Below, piece after piece: positions 27,766-40,457 of a stretch of DNA of 64,000 nt. A program made the position numbers and the translations under genes. The stretch spans positions 2,914,001-2,978,000 of the forward strand of contig NZ_AP024546.1 in the NCBI RefSeq assembly GCF_018406645.1, written 5' to 3'. The stretch is from Lysobacter helvus. Lineage in GTDB: Bacteria > Pseudomonadota > Gammaproteobacteria > Xanthomonadales > Xanthomonadaceae. Each line of letters starts with the position of its first letter. Position 1 is the stretch's first letter. The notes under the pieces were generated by a model that was not told where the DNA came from, did not search any database, and saw only the letters and a list, made by a program, of their open reading frames with translations.

Positions 27766-29126
27766 CAGGCGTCGTGGCCTTCGCCGCGGGCTTTCGAACG
27801 CGCGGCGCGCAGGGCGTCCAGCTTCTCCTTGAAGCGCCCTTCGAGACCGCGCTCGGTGGGTTCGTAATACACACGCTCGCCCATCGCATCCGGGAACCCG
27901 GTCTGGTCGAGCGCGATGCCGCCGGCCGCATCGTGGTCGTACTGGTAACCCTTGCCGTAGCCGAGTTGCTTCATCAGCTTCGTCGGCGCGTTGCGGATGT
28001 GCAGCGGCACGTCGAGCGTGCCGAGCGTGCGCACGTCGTCGCGCGCCTGGTTGAATGCCACGTACGCGGCGTTGGATTTCGCGGTGGTCGCCAGGTAGAT
28101 CGCCACCTGCGCGAGCGCGAGATCGCCTTCCGGGCTGCCGAGGCGATCGTAGGTGTCCCACGCATCCACCGACATCTGCAACGCACGCGGATCCGCCAGG
28201 CCGATGTCTTCCACCGCCATGCGCGTGAGGCGGCGCGCGAGATACCCCGGATCCACGCCGCCATCGAGCATGCGCGCCAGCCAGTACAAGGCGGCATCAG
28301 GATTGGAACTGCGCACCGATTTATGGAGCGCGGAGATCTGGTCGTAGAACTGGTCGCCGCCCTTGTCGAAGCGGCGCGTGCGATCGGCCAGCACCTGTTC
28401 CAGCGTGGCCTCGGTGATCGTGCCGCCCTCGCCTGCCAGTTCCGCCGCGATTTCAAGGAACGTCAGGCCGCGGCGCACATCGCCGTCGGCGGCCTTCGCG
28501 ATCAGCAGCAGTTGTTCCGGCGCGACGTGCAGGTGGCGATCGCCGAGGCCGCGCTCCACATCCTCGAGCGCGCGTTGCAGCGCGACGACGATGTCCTCCG
28601 GCGACACCGCATCCATCACGTGCACGCGGCAGCGCGACAGCAACGCGGAGTTGAGTTCGAACGACGGGTTTTCGGTGGTGGCGCCGACGAACAGGATCGT
28701 GCCGCGTTCGATGTGCGGCAGGAACGCATCCTGCTGCGCCTTGTTGAAGCGATGCACTTCGTCGACGAACAACACGGTGCGCCGCCCTTCGGCGAAACGA
28801 TGGCCCGCCTCGGCGAGCACCTGGCGCACTTCCGGCAAGCCGACGAGCACCGCGGAGACCGAACGGAAATCCGCCTCCGCGTAATGCGCGAGCAACTGCG
28901 CGAGCGTGGTCTTGCCGCAGCCCGGCGGGCCCCACAGGATCATCGAATGGACGCGGCCGGATTCGATCGCGCGTCGTACCGCGGAACCGGGTGCGAGCAA
29001 GCGTCGCTGCCCGACCATGTCGTCCAGCGTGCGCGGACGCATGCGCTCGGCGAGCGGGCGCAATGCGTCGCGGTCGACCTGCAACAGGTCGGGTTCGTCG
29101 AATGCCGGCGTCTTGGATCGGGCCAC
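27765..29126 (-). CDS. rarA: RarA (MgsA), replication-associated recombination AAA+ ATPase
   Basis: RarA acts at stalled replication forks. The product is 453 residues. The Walker A motif WGPPGCGKTTLAQ is at about residues 60-72, Walker B is in VLFVDEVHRFNKAQQDAFLP, and sensor 1 is in ATTENPSFELNSALLSRC. The C-terminal tetramerisation domain follows (LARRLTRMAVEDIGLADPRAL). It heads the overlapping rarA-MFS-crcB string. It is 17 bases from lolA, the usual neighbour in Proteobacteria (lolA-rarA). Confidence 0.96.
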   Translation of the reverse strand: MARSKTPAFDEPDLLQVDRDALRPLAERMRPRTLDDMVGQRRLLAPGSAVRRAIESGRVHSMILWGPPGCGKTTLAQLLAHYAEADFRSVSAVLVGLPEVRQVLAEAGHRFAEGRRTVLFVDEVHRFNKAQQDAFLPHIERGTILFVGATTENPSFELNSALLSRCRVHVMDAVSPEDIVVALQRALEDVERGLGDRHLHVAPEQLLLIAKAADGDVRRGLTFLEIAAELAGEGGTITEATLEQVLADRTRRFDKGGDQFYDQISALHKSVRSSNPDAALYWLARMLDGGVDPGYLARRLTRMAVEDIGLADPRALQMSVDAWDTYDRLGSPEGDLALAQVAIYLATTAKSNAAYVAFNQARDDVRTLGTLDVPLHIRNAPTKLMKQLGYGKGYQYDHDAAGGIALDQTGFPDAMGERVYYEPTERGLEGRFKEKLDALRAARSKARGEGHDA

Positions 29127-29143
29127 GCCGGCGATTCTATCGG

Positions 29144-29764
29144 TCAGCCGCCGGAGACGACGTCCACGCCCTTCGGCGGCGCGTACGTGAAGGTGCCCTT
29201 CGCGAAGCTCGGGTTGCGCTTCCAGCCCGCGAACGTGAGCTCGGTGCGCTGGCCCAGCGGATCGACGATGCGCATGCGCGACAGGCCGCCCTTGGCGTCG
29301 AAGCCCAGGCGCGCGGATTCGAAGCTGGCGTTGTCGCTGGTGCGCGGGCGCAGTTCGATCCAGTCCATGCCGTCGGTGGCGGGCAATTCCTTCACCAGGA
29401 ATTCCTTGTCCAGGCGCGAGGGATCGATCAGCGCGGCCAGCGGCGAGCTCTGTTCTTCCACGCCCTGCGCGCGCTTGGTGACTTGCTTGAGGTCGGGGTC
29501 GTACACCCAGACGGTCTTGCCATCGGCAACGATCAGTTGTTCGAAGGGCTTGGCGTATTCCCAGCGGAACAGGCGCGGCGCCGACATCGCGACGCGGCCG
29601 CTCGAGGCTTCCTTCTTCTTGCCGTTGGCGTCGAAGACCTGCTGCGTGAACGTGCCGTCCAGGCCCTTGAGGCCCTTTGCGAAGGCATTGAGGTCATCGC
29701 GCCCGCCGGCGGCGGCGGTGAACGACAGCGTCGCGGCGAGGCCGAAGGCGATCAGCTTGCGCAT
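29144..29764 (-). CDS. lolA: LolA, periplasmic lipoprotein carrier
   Basis: LolA shuttles outer-membrane lipoproteins from LolCDE to LolB. The 206-residue precursor has a signal peptide (MRKLIAFGLAATLSFTAAAGG) and the family pattern LKGLDGTFTQQVFD...GRVAMSAPRLFRWEYAKPFEQLIVADGKTVWVYDPDLKQVT. It lies between ftsK and rarA, the conserved ftsK-lolA-rarA order of gammaproteobacteria. Confidence 0.95.
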   Translation of the reverse strand: MRKLIAFGLAATLSFTAAAGGRDDLNAFAKGLKGLDGTFTQQVFDANGKKKEASSGRVAMSAPRLFRWEYAKPFEQLIVADGKTVWVYDPDLKQVTKRAQGVEEQSSPLAALIDPSRLDKEFLVKELPATDGMDWIELRPRTSDNASFESARLGFDAKGGLSRMRIVDPLGQRTELTFAGWKRNPSFAKGTFTYAPPKGVDVVSGG

Positions 29765-29837
29765 GGGGGATTCCTGGAGGATTGGACCGGGCGCGAGTGT
29801 GCCCGGCCCGGGCTGAATGCGCTCTCCACGCGCCGCG

Positions 29838-32201
29838 TCACTTCGGCGGTGGCGGTGCCAGCACGCTGCGGTCGCCGTTGTGCTCCGGCGGCGTGACCAC
29901 GCCCGCGGCTTCCATCGCTTCGATCAGGCGCGCGGCGCGGTTGTAGCCGATCTTCAGGCGGCGTTGCACGCCGGAGATCGAGGCGCGGCGCGTCTCGGTG
30001 ACGATGCGCACCGCTTCGTCGTACAGCGGATCGGACTCGTCCCCGCCCCCGCCGCCGGATTCCGGCAGGCCGGTCGCGCCGACGACGACGCCATCGCCCA
30101 TCGTTTGCACTTCGTCGAGCACGCCTTCGATGTAATCGGGGCGGCCGCCGACCTGCTTGAGGTGTTCGACGACGCGATGCACTTCCTCGTCCGACACGAA
30201 CGCGCCGTGCACGCGCTCGGGCATCGCGGTGCCCGGCGGGAGGTACAGCATGTCGCCGTGGCCGAGCAGTGTTTCCGCGCCCGACTGGTCGAGGATGGTG
30301 CGCGAGTCGATCTTGCTCGACACCTGGAACGCGATGCGCGTGGGGATGTTGGCCTTGATCAGGCCGGTGATGACATCCACCGACGGACGCTGCGTGGCGA
30401 GGATGAGATGGATGCCTGCCGCGCGCGCTTTCTGCGCCAGGCGCGCGATGAGTTCTTCGACCTTCTTGCCGACGATCATCATCATGTCGGCGAATTCGTC
30501 GATGAACACGACGATGAAGGGCAGCGGTTCCAGCGGACGCGGCGCTTCGCCGAGTTCGGGGTTCGGCTTGAACAGCGGATCCATCAGCGGCTGGCCCGCG
30601 TCGATGGCGTCCTTCACTTTCTTGTTGAAGCCGGCCAGGTTGCGCACGCCGACGGCGGACATGACCTTGTAGCGGCGTTCCATTTCGGCCACGCACCAGC
30701 GCAGGCCGTTGGCCGCTTCCTTCATGTCGGTGACGACCGGCGCGAGGAGATGCGGGATGCCCTGGTACACGGACAACTCGAGCATCTTCGGATCGATCAT
30801 CAACATGCGGACGTCCTTCGCGGACGCCTTGTACAGCAGCGACAACACCATCGCGTTGACCGCGACGGATTTACCCGAGCCCGTGGTACCCGCCACCAGC
30901 AAGTGCGGCATGCGCTGCAGGTCGGCGACGGTGGGACGGCCGGCGATGTCCTTGCCGAGCGCCAGCGTGAGCGGGCTGGGCGACTTGTCGTATTCCTTCG
31001 AACGCAGCAGCTCGCTGAGGTAGATCATCTCGCGCGAGGTGTTCGGCGTTTCCAGGCCGACGACGGACTTGCCGGGGATCACGTCGACCACGCGCACCGA
31101 CTTCACCGACAGGCCGCGCGCGATGTCCTTGTCGAGCGAGGAAATCTGGCTGACCTTGACGCCCGGTGCGGGCTCCAGTTCGAAGCGCGTGATCACCGGG
31201 CCCGGATACGCACCGACCACCTGCGCATCGATGCGGAAATCCTTGAGCTTGAATTCGATCTGGCGCGAGATCGTCTCGAGCGTTTCCTCGCTGTAGCCCT
31301 TCGGCTGCGGCTTGGGATCGTCGAGCAAGGCGAGCGGCGGAATGCCGGTGCCGTCGCCGACATGGAACAGCGGGATCTGCTGTTCGCGCTTGGCGCGGTC
31401 GCTCTTCTCCACGACGGGCGCCGGCGGCGGTTCGATCTTGACCGGTGCGCGTTTCGCACGCAGTTCGGTTTCGATCTTGCGCGTTTCTTCGCGCTCTTCG
31501 CGGAACGCACGCGCCTGCTGCCATTCGGCGGCCTGCTGCGAACTGCGGCGGAACAACGGCCCCAGCGCGAGCACCCACTGCCCGAGCTTGTCCATCACCG
31601 TGAGCCACGAGAGGCCGGTGGCGAGCGTGGTGGAAATCAGCAGCAACGCGACGAGGAAGAGATTGGCGCCGACGGGCCCGAACGCATGGAACAGCGAACG
31701 CCCGACGAGTTGTCCCAGGATGCCGCCGCTGCCCGCCGAGAAATCCGGCGCACCGCCAAGGCGCAGGTGCAGGAAGCCCGCCGCCGAAACGAGGAATCCC
31801 ACGATGCCGACGAGCCGCAACGCAGGCCCGAGGTCGGCTTCGCCATCGCCGTCGCTGTCCATGCCGAACAACGCGATCCACGCGATGAGTCCCAGCATCA
31901 GCGGAAGCAGGAAGGCGACGAAACCGCAGAGGTACAACATGACGTCGGCGATCCACGCGCCGACGATGCCGCCGAAGTTGTGCAAGGGCGCCGTGACGCT
32001 GCCCGAATGCGACCAGCCCGGATCTTCCGGCGAATACGTGACCAGGCTGGCGAGCAGGTACAGCAGCAGGGGCGCGATGGCGATGAGGGCCAGGTCGCGC
32101 CAGAGCTTCTGCCGACGCGTGCCCCCGCCGGACGAAGGTGCGGCTGCACGCTTCGTCCTGCGTTGGGTCGCGCGTTCCGTGTCGGGACGTGCTGCTGCCA
32201 C
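29838..32201 (-). CDS. ftsK: FtsK, DNA translocase of the divisome
   Basis: FtsK is a septal DNA pump that resolves chromosome dimers with XerC/XerD at dif. The 787-residue protein has four N-terminal helices (residues about 35-190) and a short linker. The RecA-like motor has Walker [16 protein letters not shown] near residues 436-448 and Walker [14 protein letters not shown]. The C-terminal gamma winged helix ([39 protein letters not shown]) recognises KOPS and activates XerD. Its function links to the dif-like repeats elsewhere in this window. Confidence 0.96.
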   Translation of the reverse strand: MAAARPDTERATQRRTKRAAAPSSGGGTRRQKLWRDLALIAIAPLLLYLLASLVTYSPEDPGWSHSGSVTAPLHNFGGIVGAWIADVMLYLCGFVAFLLPLMLGLIAWIALFGMDSDGDGEADLGPALRLVGIVGFLVSAAGFLHLRLGGAPDFSAGSGGILGQLVGRSLFHAFGPVGANLFLVALLLISTTLATGLSWLTVMDKLGQWVLALGPLFRRSSQQAAEWQQARAFREEREETRKIETELRAKRAPVKIEPPPAPVVEKSDRAKREQQIPLFHVGDGTGIPPLALLDDPKPQPKGYSEETLETISRQIEFKLKDFRIDAQVVGAYPGPVITRFELEPAPGVKVSQISSLDKDIARGLSVKSVRVVDVIPGKSVVGLETPNTSREMIYLSELLRSKEYDKSPSPLTLALGKDIAGRPTVADLQRMPHLLVAGTTGSGKSVAVNAMVLSLLYKASAKDVRMLMIDPKMLELSVYQGIPHLLAPVVTDMKEAANGLRWCVAEMERRYKVMSAVGVRNLAGFNKKVKDAIDAGQPLMDPLFKPNPELGEAPRPLEPLPFIVVFIDEFADMMMIVGKKVEELIARLAQKARAAGIHLILATQRPSVDVITGLIKANIPTRIAFQVSSKIDSRTILDQSGAETLLGHGDMLYLPPGTAMPERVHGAFVSDEEVHRVVEHLKQVGGRPDYIEGVLDEVQTMGDGVVVGATGLPESGGGGGDESDPLYDEAVRIVTETRRASISGVQRRLKIGYNRAARLIEAMEAAGVVTPPEHNGDRSVLAPPPPK

Positions 32202-32232
32202 CGTACGATCCTGCCTTAAGGAAATCCCCTAG

Positions 32233-34424
<2,192 letters not shown>

Positions 34425-34425
<1 letters not shown>

Positions 34426-35558
34426 TGGCGCAAGCGCGCATCTTCGGCGCGCTTGGATCCGTCCCCGCGGCGCAGTGGGATGCGCTGCACGATGGCGGCA
34501 ATCCGTTCGTTTCGCATGCGTTCCTCGCCGGGCTGGAAGACACCGGATGCCTGCGTCCGACCTACGGTTGGACGCCATGCCACGTGGGGGTGTTCGAAGG
34601 CGACGCCCTCATCGCCGCCGCGCCCGGTTACCGCAAGCGCAACTCGCACGGCGAATTCGTGTTCGACCATGCCTGGGCACAGGCCTACGCGCGGCACGGA
34701 TTGCACTACTTCCCGAAATGGCTGGGCGCGGTGCCGTACACGCCGGTGACCGGGCCGCGCCTGCTGGCGCGCGATGATGCGGCACGCGCGGCGCTGGTCT
34801 CGGCGATCGTCGGGTTCACGCGCGACGCCGGCTGGTCGTCCGCGCACGTGAACTTCCATCGCGACGACGAAGCCGCGGCGTTCGACGACACATGGATCCC
34901 GCGCATCGACGTGCAGTACCACTGGCGCAACTTCGGCGGCTGGCGCACGTTCGATGATTACCTCGGCGCGATGGACCACAAGCACCGCAAGAACATCCGC
35001 CAGGAACGCGCGAAGCTGGCGCGGCACGGCGTCGGATTCCGCGTGGTGCACGGCGACGAAGCGAGCGAGGCCGACCTCGCGGCGATGCACGGCTTCTACC
35101 TGCAGACCTTCCACGAATACGGCAACACGCCGGCGCTGACGCTCGAGTTCCTGCGCCATCTCGCGCGCACCATGCCGCGCGCGCTCGTGCTGGTGCTCGG
35201 CGAACGCGACGGCGAAGCGATCGCCGGTGCCCTCTGCCTGCGGGGTGGCGACACGCTGTACGGGCGCTACTGGGGCGCGAACGAACTGCTGCCCGGCGTG
35301 CATTTCGAAACCTGCTACTACCAGGGCATCGACTACTGCCTGCGCGAAGGCCTCACGCGCTTCGAGCCCGGTGCGCAGGGCGAACACAAGCTCGCGCGCG
35401 GTTTCCTGCCGACGCTGGTGCACAGCCGGCACTGGATCGCCGATCCGGATTTCGCCGCGGCGATCCGCCCGTGGTGCGCGGAGGAAGCGGCGTCGGTGCG
35501 CGGATACCAGGCGGCACTCGACGCGCATTCGCCGTTTCGCGCGGGCACCGGCGCATGA
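34425..35558 (+). CDS. FemAB-like GNAT acyltransferase (peptidogalycan biosynthesis family)
   Basis: This 377-residue cytosolic protein is of the FemAB-like/GNAT family PF04339. Visible family segments are [17 protein letters not shown] near the start, [44 protein letters not shown], and a C-terminal [32 protein letters not shown]. Such proteins are assumed to transfer aminoacyl or acyl groups, but substrates are unknown. It is coupled to trxB by a TGATG overlap and to aat by ATGA. The link to aat, another aminoacyl transferase, is suggestive. Confidence 0.87.
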
Positions 35559-36286
35559 GTGCGCACGCCCCGGTGATGCTCGGCCCGGGCATCCCCTTCC
35601 CGCCCGCGGACCACGCGCTCGAAGATCCCAACGGCTTGCTCGCGATCGGCGGCGACCTGTCGCCCGGGCGCTTGCTCGATGCGTACCGGCACGGGATTTT
35701 CCCGTGGTATTCCGCGGGGCAACCGATCCTGTGGTGGTCGCCGGATCCGCGCATGGTGTTCCACACCGATCGCGTGCGGTTGTCGTCGCGCTTCCGGCGC
35801 ACGTTGCGCCATTCGACGTGGCGCGTGCGCGCGGATACGCGTTTCGACGACGTCGTCGACGCCTGCGCCCGCATCCCGCGCCCCGGCCAGCGCGGTACGT
35901 GGATCACGCCGGCGATGCGTCGCGCCTACGGGGAATTGCATCGCCTGGGGCATGCGCACAGCGTCGAAGTGCTCGACGGCGACCGGCTGGTGGGGGGCAT
36001 CTACGGCGTGGCGATCGGCGCGATGGTGTTCGGCGAAAGCATGTTCAGCGCCGAATCGGGCGGATCGAAAGTCGCGCTGGCCGCCCTCGCCCGCGCCCTG
36101 CATGCGTGGGGATACCCGCTGATCGACGCGCAGGTGGAGAACGACCACCTGCCGACATTGGGCGCGCAATCGCTGCCGCGGCAGGCCTTCCTCGACCGCG
36201 TGCAGGCCCTGGTGCAGGCCCCGGAATCCCCGGGCGCATGGACCGATCGCTTCGGCACCCTGCCCGCCGCCGACCTCGCCCGCTGA
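35555..36286 (+). CDS. aat: Aat, leucyl/phenylalanyl-tRNA-protein transferase
   Basis: Aat adds Leu or Phe from tRNA to N-terminal Arg or Lys of proteins, creating N-degrons read by ClpS and destroyed by ClpAP. The product is 243 residues. Motifs are [66 protein letters not shown], and [17 protein letters not shown]. clpA and clpS lie less than 3 kb downstream past infA, so the whole N-degron pathway sits together, as in many gammaproteobacteria. Confidence 0.96.
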   Translation: MSAHAPVMLGPGIPFPPADHALEDPNGLLAIGGDLSPGRLLDAYRHGIFPWYSAGQPILWWSPDPRMVFHTDRVRLSSRFRRTLRHSTWRVRADTRFDDVVDACARIPRPGQRGTWITPAMRRAYGELHRLGHAHSVEVLDGDRLVGGIYGVAIGAMVFGESMFSAESGGSKVALAALARALHAWGYPLIDAQVENDHLPTLGAQSLPRQAFLDRVQALVQAPESPGAWTDRFGTLPAADLAR

Positions 36287-36402
36287 CCCGCGGGTCTGAA
36301 CCCCGGGGCGGCCGCCCGCTTTCCCCGCCCTCCCCCGGCGTGCCAGAATGCGCGACTTTGCGGGCGGCCCATCGCCGCCCCGCGCTCTCATCCAGGAAAC
36401 AA

Positions 36403-36621
36403 ATGGCCAAAGACGATGTCATCGAGTTCGAAGGGACGGTCACCGAAACCCTTCCGAACACCATGTTCCGGGTGAAGCTCGAGAACGGCCACGAGATCAT
36501 CGCCCACATCTCCGGGCGCATGCGGAAGAACTACATCCGCATCCTCACCGGCGACAAGGTCAAGGTCGAAATGACGCCCTACGACCTGACCAAGGGGCGC
36601 ATCACGTATCGCATGAAGTAA
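36403..36621 (+). CDS. infA: InfA, translation initiation factor IF-1
   Basis: IF-1 binds the ribosomal A site during initiation. The product is 72 residues, the standard length, with the OB-fold sequence [57 protein letters not shown]. An AGGA ribosome-binding site is 7 bases before the ATG. It has its own 116-base upstream region and ends at a bidirectional terminator facing clpA. Confidence 0.98.
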   Translation: MAKDDVIEFEGTVTETLPNTMFRVKLENGHEIIAHISGRMRKNYIRILTGDKVKVEMTPYDLTKGRITYRMK

Positions 36622-36640
36622 TGTGCGCTAAGTGATTGAA

Positions 36641-36668
36641 AAAAAAGGCGGCCACTGGCCGCCTTTTT
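36641..36668. terminator. Bidirectional intrinsic terminator between infA and clpA
   Basis: The stem GGCGGC/GCCGCC (36647-36652 and 36658-36663) is preceded by a run of A and followed by a run of T. It can therefore end transcription from infA on the plus strand and from clpA on the minus strand. Confidence 0.9.
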
Positions 36669-36691
36669 CGTTTACGAGTATCGCTGCGCGC

Positions 36692-38962
36692 TTACACCGT
36701 CACCGGCAGCAGCTTTTCCGGCTCCGGCGAGGCCTCGACGTACAACTCGCCATCGCGCACGTCGATGTTGACCCGGCCGCCGCCCACCAGCTTGCCGAAC
36801 AGCAGTTCGTCCGCCAGCGGCCGCTTGATCTTGTCCTGGATCACGCGGGCCATCGGGCGTGCGCCCATCAGCGGGTCGAAGCCGTGCTGCGCCAGCCAGT
36901 CGCGCGCGGCCGGCGTGGCCGACAGCGAGACGTTCTTGTCGTGCAGCTGCACTTCGAGCTCGATCAGGAACTTGTCCACCACGCGCAGGATGTGGTCGAA
37001 GCCCAGCGCCTGGAACTGCACCACCGCATCGAGGCGGTTGCGGAATTCCGGGCTGAAGCCGCGGCGGATCGCTTCCATCGCATCCGTGCTGTGGTCCTGG
37101 CGGGTGAAGCCGATCGTGCGACGCGCGGCCTGTGCCGCACCGGCGTTGGTGGTCATCACCACGATCACGTTCTTGAAGTTGGCTTCGCGCCCGTTGGTGT
37201 CGGTGAGCGTGCCGCGGTCCATGACCTGCAACAGGATGTTGAAGATGTCCGGATGCGCCTTCTCGACTTCGTCGAGCAGCAGCACGCAGTGCGGCGTCTT
37301 GACGATCTTCTCCGTCAGCAGGCCGCCCTGGTCGAAACCGACGTAACCCGGGGGCGCGCCGATCAGGCGACTGACCGAATGCGGCTCCATGTATTCGGAC
37401 ATGTCGAAGCGGACGAGCTCGATGCCCAACTGCAGCGCGAGCTGCCGCGTGACTTCGGTCTTGCCCACGCCGGTAGGGCCGGCGAACAGGAAGTTGCCGA
37501 TCGGCTTGTCGGGATTTCCGAGGCCCGAGCGCGCGAGCTTGATGGCCGAGACCAGGGTGTCGATCGCCGGGTCCTGCCCGAAGATCACCATCTTCAAGTT
37601 GCGGTCGAGGTTCTTCAGCACGTCCTTGTCCGACGCGCTGACCTGCTTGGCCGGGATGCGCGCCATCTTGGCCACGATCGTTTCGATCTCTTCGACATCG
37701 ATCAGCGACTTGCGCACGGCGGCCGGCAGCAACCGCTGGCGCGCGCCGGCTTCGTCGATGACGTCGATGGCCTTGTCGGGCAGCAGGCGGTCGCCGATGT
37801 GCTTGACCGACAGGTCCACCGCGGCCTGCAGCGCTTCGTCGGCGTAGGTGACGCCGTGGTGCGATTCGTAGCGCGGCTTGAGGCCCTGCAGGATCTCGAA
37901 GGTCTCGCCCACCGTCGGCTCGACGATGTCGATCTTCTGGAAGCGCCGCGCGAGCGCGCGGTCCTTCTCGAAGATGCCGCGGTATTCCTGGAACGTGGTG
38001 GACCCGATGCAGCGCAGTTCGCCCGAGGCGAGCACCGGCTTGATCAGGTTGGACGCGTCCATCGTGCCGCCGGACGCGGAGCCCGCGCCGATGATCGTGT
38101 GGATTTCGTCGATGAAGAGGATCGCGCCCGGGTGCTTCTTCAGCTGCGCGAGCACCGCCTTCAGGCGCTTCTCGAAATCGCCGCGGTACTTGGTGCCCGC
38201 GACCAGCGCGCCGAGGTCCAGCGCGTAGATGACGGCATCGGCCAGCACTTCCGGCACGTTGCCTTCGACGATGCGCTTGGCCAGGCCCTCGGCGAGCGCC
38301 GTCTTGCCCACGCCGGCTTCGCCGACGTAGAGCGGGTTGTTCTTGCGGCGGCGGCACAGCACCTGGATGGTGCGTTCCACTTCGTCGCTGCGGCCGACGA
38401 GCGGATCGATCTTGCCGGCGAGCGCGAGGTCGTTGAGGTTGGACGCGAACTCGGCGAGCGCGTCGCCCTTGTGTTCGCTTTCCTCGCCCTGCTTGGCCTC
38501 GTCCTGCTGCGGCGATTCCTCGCCTTCGCCCTGGCGCGTGATGCCGTGCGACAGGTAGTTGACGACGTCCAGGCGCGTGACGTCCTGCTGGTTCAGGAAA
38601 TAGACGGCGTGCGAATCCTTCTCGCCGTAGATGGCGACCAGCACGTTGGCGCCGGTGACTTCCTTCTTGCCGGAGGACTGCACGTGGTAGACGGCGCGCT
38701 GCAGCACGCGCTGGAAGCCCAGCGTGGGTTGCGTGTCGCGGCCGTCGTCGTCGGCAAGGCGCGCCACCGAGGTTTCGATGGCCTTGTCGAGTTCGTGGCG
38801 CAGGCGGGGGAAATCCGCGCCGATGGCCTTGAGGACGGCCTCGGCGGAGGGGTTGTCGAGCAGCGCGAGGAGCAGGTGCTCGACGGTCATGAACTCATGA
38901 CGCGCTTCGCGTGCCCGCTTGTAACACTGGCCGATGGTCTGCTCGAGATCCTTGCTGAACAT
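36692..38962 (-). CDS. clpA: ClpA, ATP-dependent unfoldase of ClpAP
   Basis: ClpA is a hexameric AAA+ unfoldase feeding ClpP. The product is 756 residues. The N domain (MFSKDLEQTIGQCYKRAREARHEFMTVEHLLLALL) is the ClpS docking site. D1 has Walker A GEAGVGKTALAEG near residue 212 and D2 has GPTGVGKTEVTRQ near residue 490. I chose the ATG at 38962 because it gives the conserved MFSKDLE start; the frame upstream has no family similarity. It follows clpS by 103 bases on the same strand. Confidence 0.96.
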   Translation of the reverse strand: MFSKDLEQTIGQCYKRAREARHEFMTVEHLLLALLDNPSAEAVLKAIGADFPRLRHELDKAIETSVARLADDDGRDTQPTLGFQRVLQRAVYHVQSSGKKEVTGANVLVAIYGEKDSHAVYFLNQQDVTRLDVVNYLSHGITRQGEGEESPQQDEAKQGEESEHKGDALAEFASNLNDLALAGKIDPLVGRSDEVERTIQVLCRRRKNNPLYVGEAGVGKTALAEGLAKRIVEGNVPEVLADAVIYALDLGALVAGTKYRGDFEKRLKAVLAQLKKHPGAILFIDEIHTIIGAGSASGGTMDASNLIKPVLASGELRCIGSTTFQEYRGIFEKDRALARRFQKIDIVEPTVGETFEILQGLKPRYESHHGVTYADEALQAAVDLSVKHIGDRLLPDKAIDVIDEAGARQRLLPAAVRKSLIDVEEIETIVAKMARIPAKQVSASDKDVLKNLDRNLKMVIFGQDPAIDTLVSAIKLARSGLGNPDKPIGNFLFAGPTGVGKTEVTRQLALQLGIELVRFDMSEYMEPHSVSRLIGAPPGYVGFDQGGLLTEKIVKTPHCVLLLDEVEKAHPDIFNILLQVMDRGTLTDTNGREANFKNVIVVMTTNAGAAQAARRTIGFTRQDHSTDAMEAIRRGFSPEFRNRLDAVVQFQALGFDHILRVVDKFLIELEVQLHDKNVSLSATPAARDWLAQHGFDPLMGARPMARVIQDKIKRPLADELLFGKLVGGGRVNIDVRDGELYVEASPEPEKLLPVTV

Positions 38963-39065
38963 GGTGCGTTGGCCTCCGAAGACTTGGCCGTTGGTGACTG
39001 TTCCCCGAGATGGGGGTGCAACCGACCATTTCCAGCCCTTCAATACCGCGACTCACATACGCCGT

Positions 39066-39386
39066 TTACGCCTTTTCCATGGTGCACAGCAAGGGGTGTT
39101 GGTTGACCCGTGCGTATTCGTTGACCTGTGCCACCTTCGACTCTGCGACGTCGCGCGTGAACACGCCGCAGACGCCGCGCCCGCGGGTGTGGACGTGCAG
39201 CATCACCTGGGTCGCCTTTTCGAGGTTCATGGCGAAAAACCGCATCAGGACGTCCACGACGAAGTCCATCGGCGTGTAGTCGTCGTTGAGGAGGAGGACG
39301 GAATACAGGGGCGGACGCGCGGTTTCCGGCTTGCTGGTCTCGACCATCGCGCCGTGGTCGCGTTCGTGTTCGTGCTTGCGGGCCAT
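39066..39386 (-). CDS. clpS: ClpS, N-degron adaptor of ClpAP
   Basis: ClpS binds proteins with destabilising N-termini and delivers them to ClpA. The product is 106 residues. The core [27 protein letters not shown] contains the [10 protein letters not shown] substrate-pocket motif. It is followed by [29 protein letters not shown]. The first 25 residues are a flexible charged tail. I set the ATG at 39386. clpS-clpA is the usual operon and works with aat in this window. Confidence 0.95.
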   Translation of the reverse strand: MARKHEHERDHGAMVETSKPETARPPLYSVLLLNDDYTPMDFVVDVLMRFFAMNLEKATQVMLHVHTRGRGVCGVFTRDVAESKVAQVNEYARVNQHPLLCTMEKA

Positions 39387-39466
39387 GGACGGGATTATAG
39401 GGAAGCGTCGTGGACGACCGGCAGCCGTGTCGCCACAATGCCCGAACACACAGGGGACCCATCCAC

Positions 39467-39976
39467 ATGCGCCATGCCAAGCCGTTGACCTTGCACGCCT
39501 GCATCCTCACTTGTGGCCTGGGCCTGGCGTTGTCCGCCGGCCCTGCCGTGGCCAAGGACCCGCCCAAGCCGGACCTGAAGGTCACGGCGCAGCTGGACGC
39601 GGCCGGCATGTCGTACCAGGTGGACGAGGAAGGCGACTACAAGATGGTGTTCGAGATGGAGGACAAGCGGACGCAGGTGGTGTTCCTCCGCGCGCCGGTG
39701 GAAACCTTCGGCAAGCGCCGCATCCGCGAGATCTGGTCGCCGGCCTACAAGGCCGAGGCCGACGGGCAGGTCCCGATGGACGTCGCCAATCGCCTGCTCG
39801 ACGCCACCATGGCCAACAAGATCGGCGCCTGGGCGGCCGAAGGCGACGTGGCGGTGTTCGTCGTGAAGATCGACGCCGACGCCCCCGCCGCAGAATTGCG
39901 TGAAACCATCGAAGCCGCGGCCGACACCGCCGATGCGATGGAAAACGAACTCACCCCCGGCAAGGACGACTTCTGA
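39467..39976 (+). CDS. Secreted hypothetical protein (YbjN-like)
   Basis: This 169-residue exported protein has a signal peptide at about residues 1-29 ([19 protein letters not shown]). It is followed by [40 protein letters not shown], which resembles the YbjN/type-III-chaperone-like fold. The acidic C-terminus ([20 protein letters not shown]) is soluble. I chose the ATG at 39467 because it gives the signal peptide. It is immediately followed by the GTG of the Nudix gene with no gap, so it may head the nudJ-mnmA-hflD operon. The function is unknown. Confidence 0.7.
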   Translation: MRHAKPLTLHACILTCGLGLALSAGPAVAKDPPKPDLKVTAQLDAAGMSYQVDEEGDYKMVFEMEDKRTQVVFLRAPVETFGKRRIREIWSPAYKAEADGQVPMDVANRLLDATMANKIGAWAAEGDVAVFVVKIDADAPAAELRETIEAAADTADAMENELTPGKDDF

Positions 39977-40438
39977 GTGAGCTACCGCGAGGGCCGCTTC
40001 TGGCAACCCGACGTCACCGTGGCCACGATCGTGGTCCGCGACGGGCGCCTGCTGGTCGTCGAGGAACGCGTCAACGGCCAGCTCGTGCTCAACCAGCCCG
40101 CCGGGCACCTGGAACCGGATGAAAGCCTGGTCGAGGCCGCGCTGCGCGAAACGCGCGAGGAAACCGGTTGGGACGTGCGCCTCACCGGGTTCGTCGGTGC
40201 GTACCAGTGGAAGGCCGAGACCGGCCGCCACTACCTGCGCTTCGCGTTCTCCGCCGAACCCGAACGCCACGATCCCGACCGCAAGCTCGACACCGGCATC
40301 GAACGCGCGCTGTGGATGACGCCCGCCGAACTCGACGCCGCCCGCGACCGCCATCGCAGCCCGCTGGTGTGGCGCGCGGTCGCCGACCACCTCGCCGGCC
40401 GCCGCCATCCGCTGTCGATGGTCCAGCAGCTGGCGTGA
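39977..40438 (+). CDS. nudJ: NudJ-type Nudix phosphatase
   Basis: This 153-residue Nudix hydrolase has the Nudix box [23 protein letters not shown] at about residues 43-65, all key Glu residues present. The N-terminus [22 protein letters not shown] matches NudJ, which dephosphorylates nucleoside di- and triphosphates and the thiamine precursor HMP-PP. Position directly before mnmA and hflD repeats the E. coli order nudJ-mnmA-hflD and supports the call. The start is GTG. Confidence 0.88.
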   Translation: MSYREGRFWQPDVTVATIVVRDGRLLVVEERVNGQLVLNQPAGHLEPDESLVEAALRETREETGWDVRLTGFVGAYQWKAETGRHYLRFAFSAEPERHDPDRKLDTGIERALWMTPAELDAARDRHRSPLVWRAVADHLAGRRHPLSMVQQLA

Positions 40439-40457
40439 GCGTTCGGCCGCACTGCGC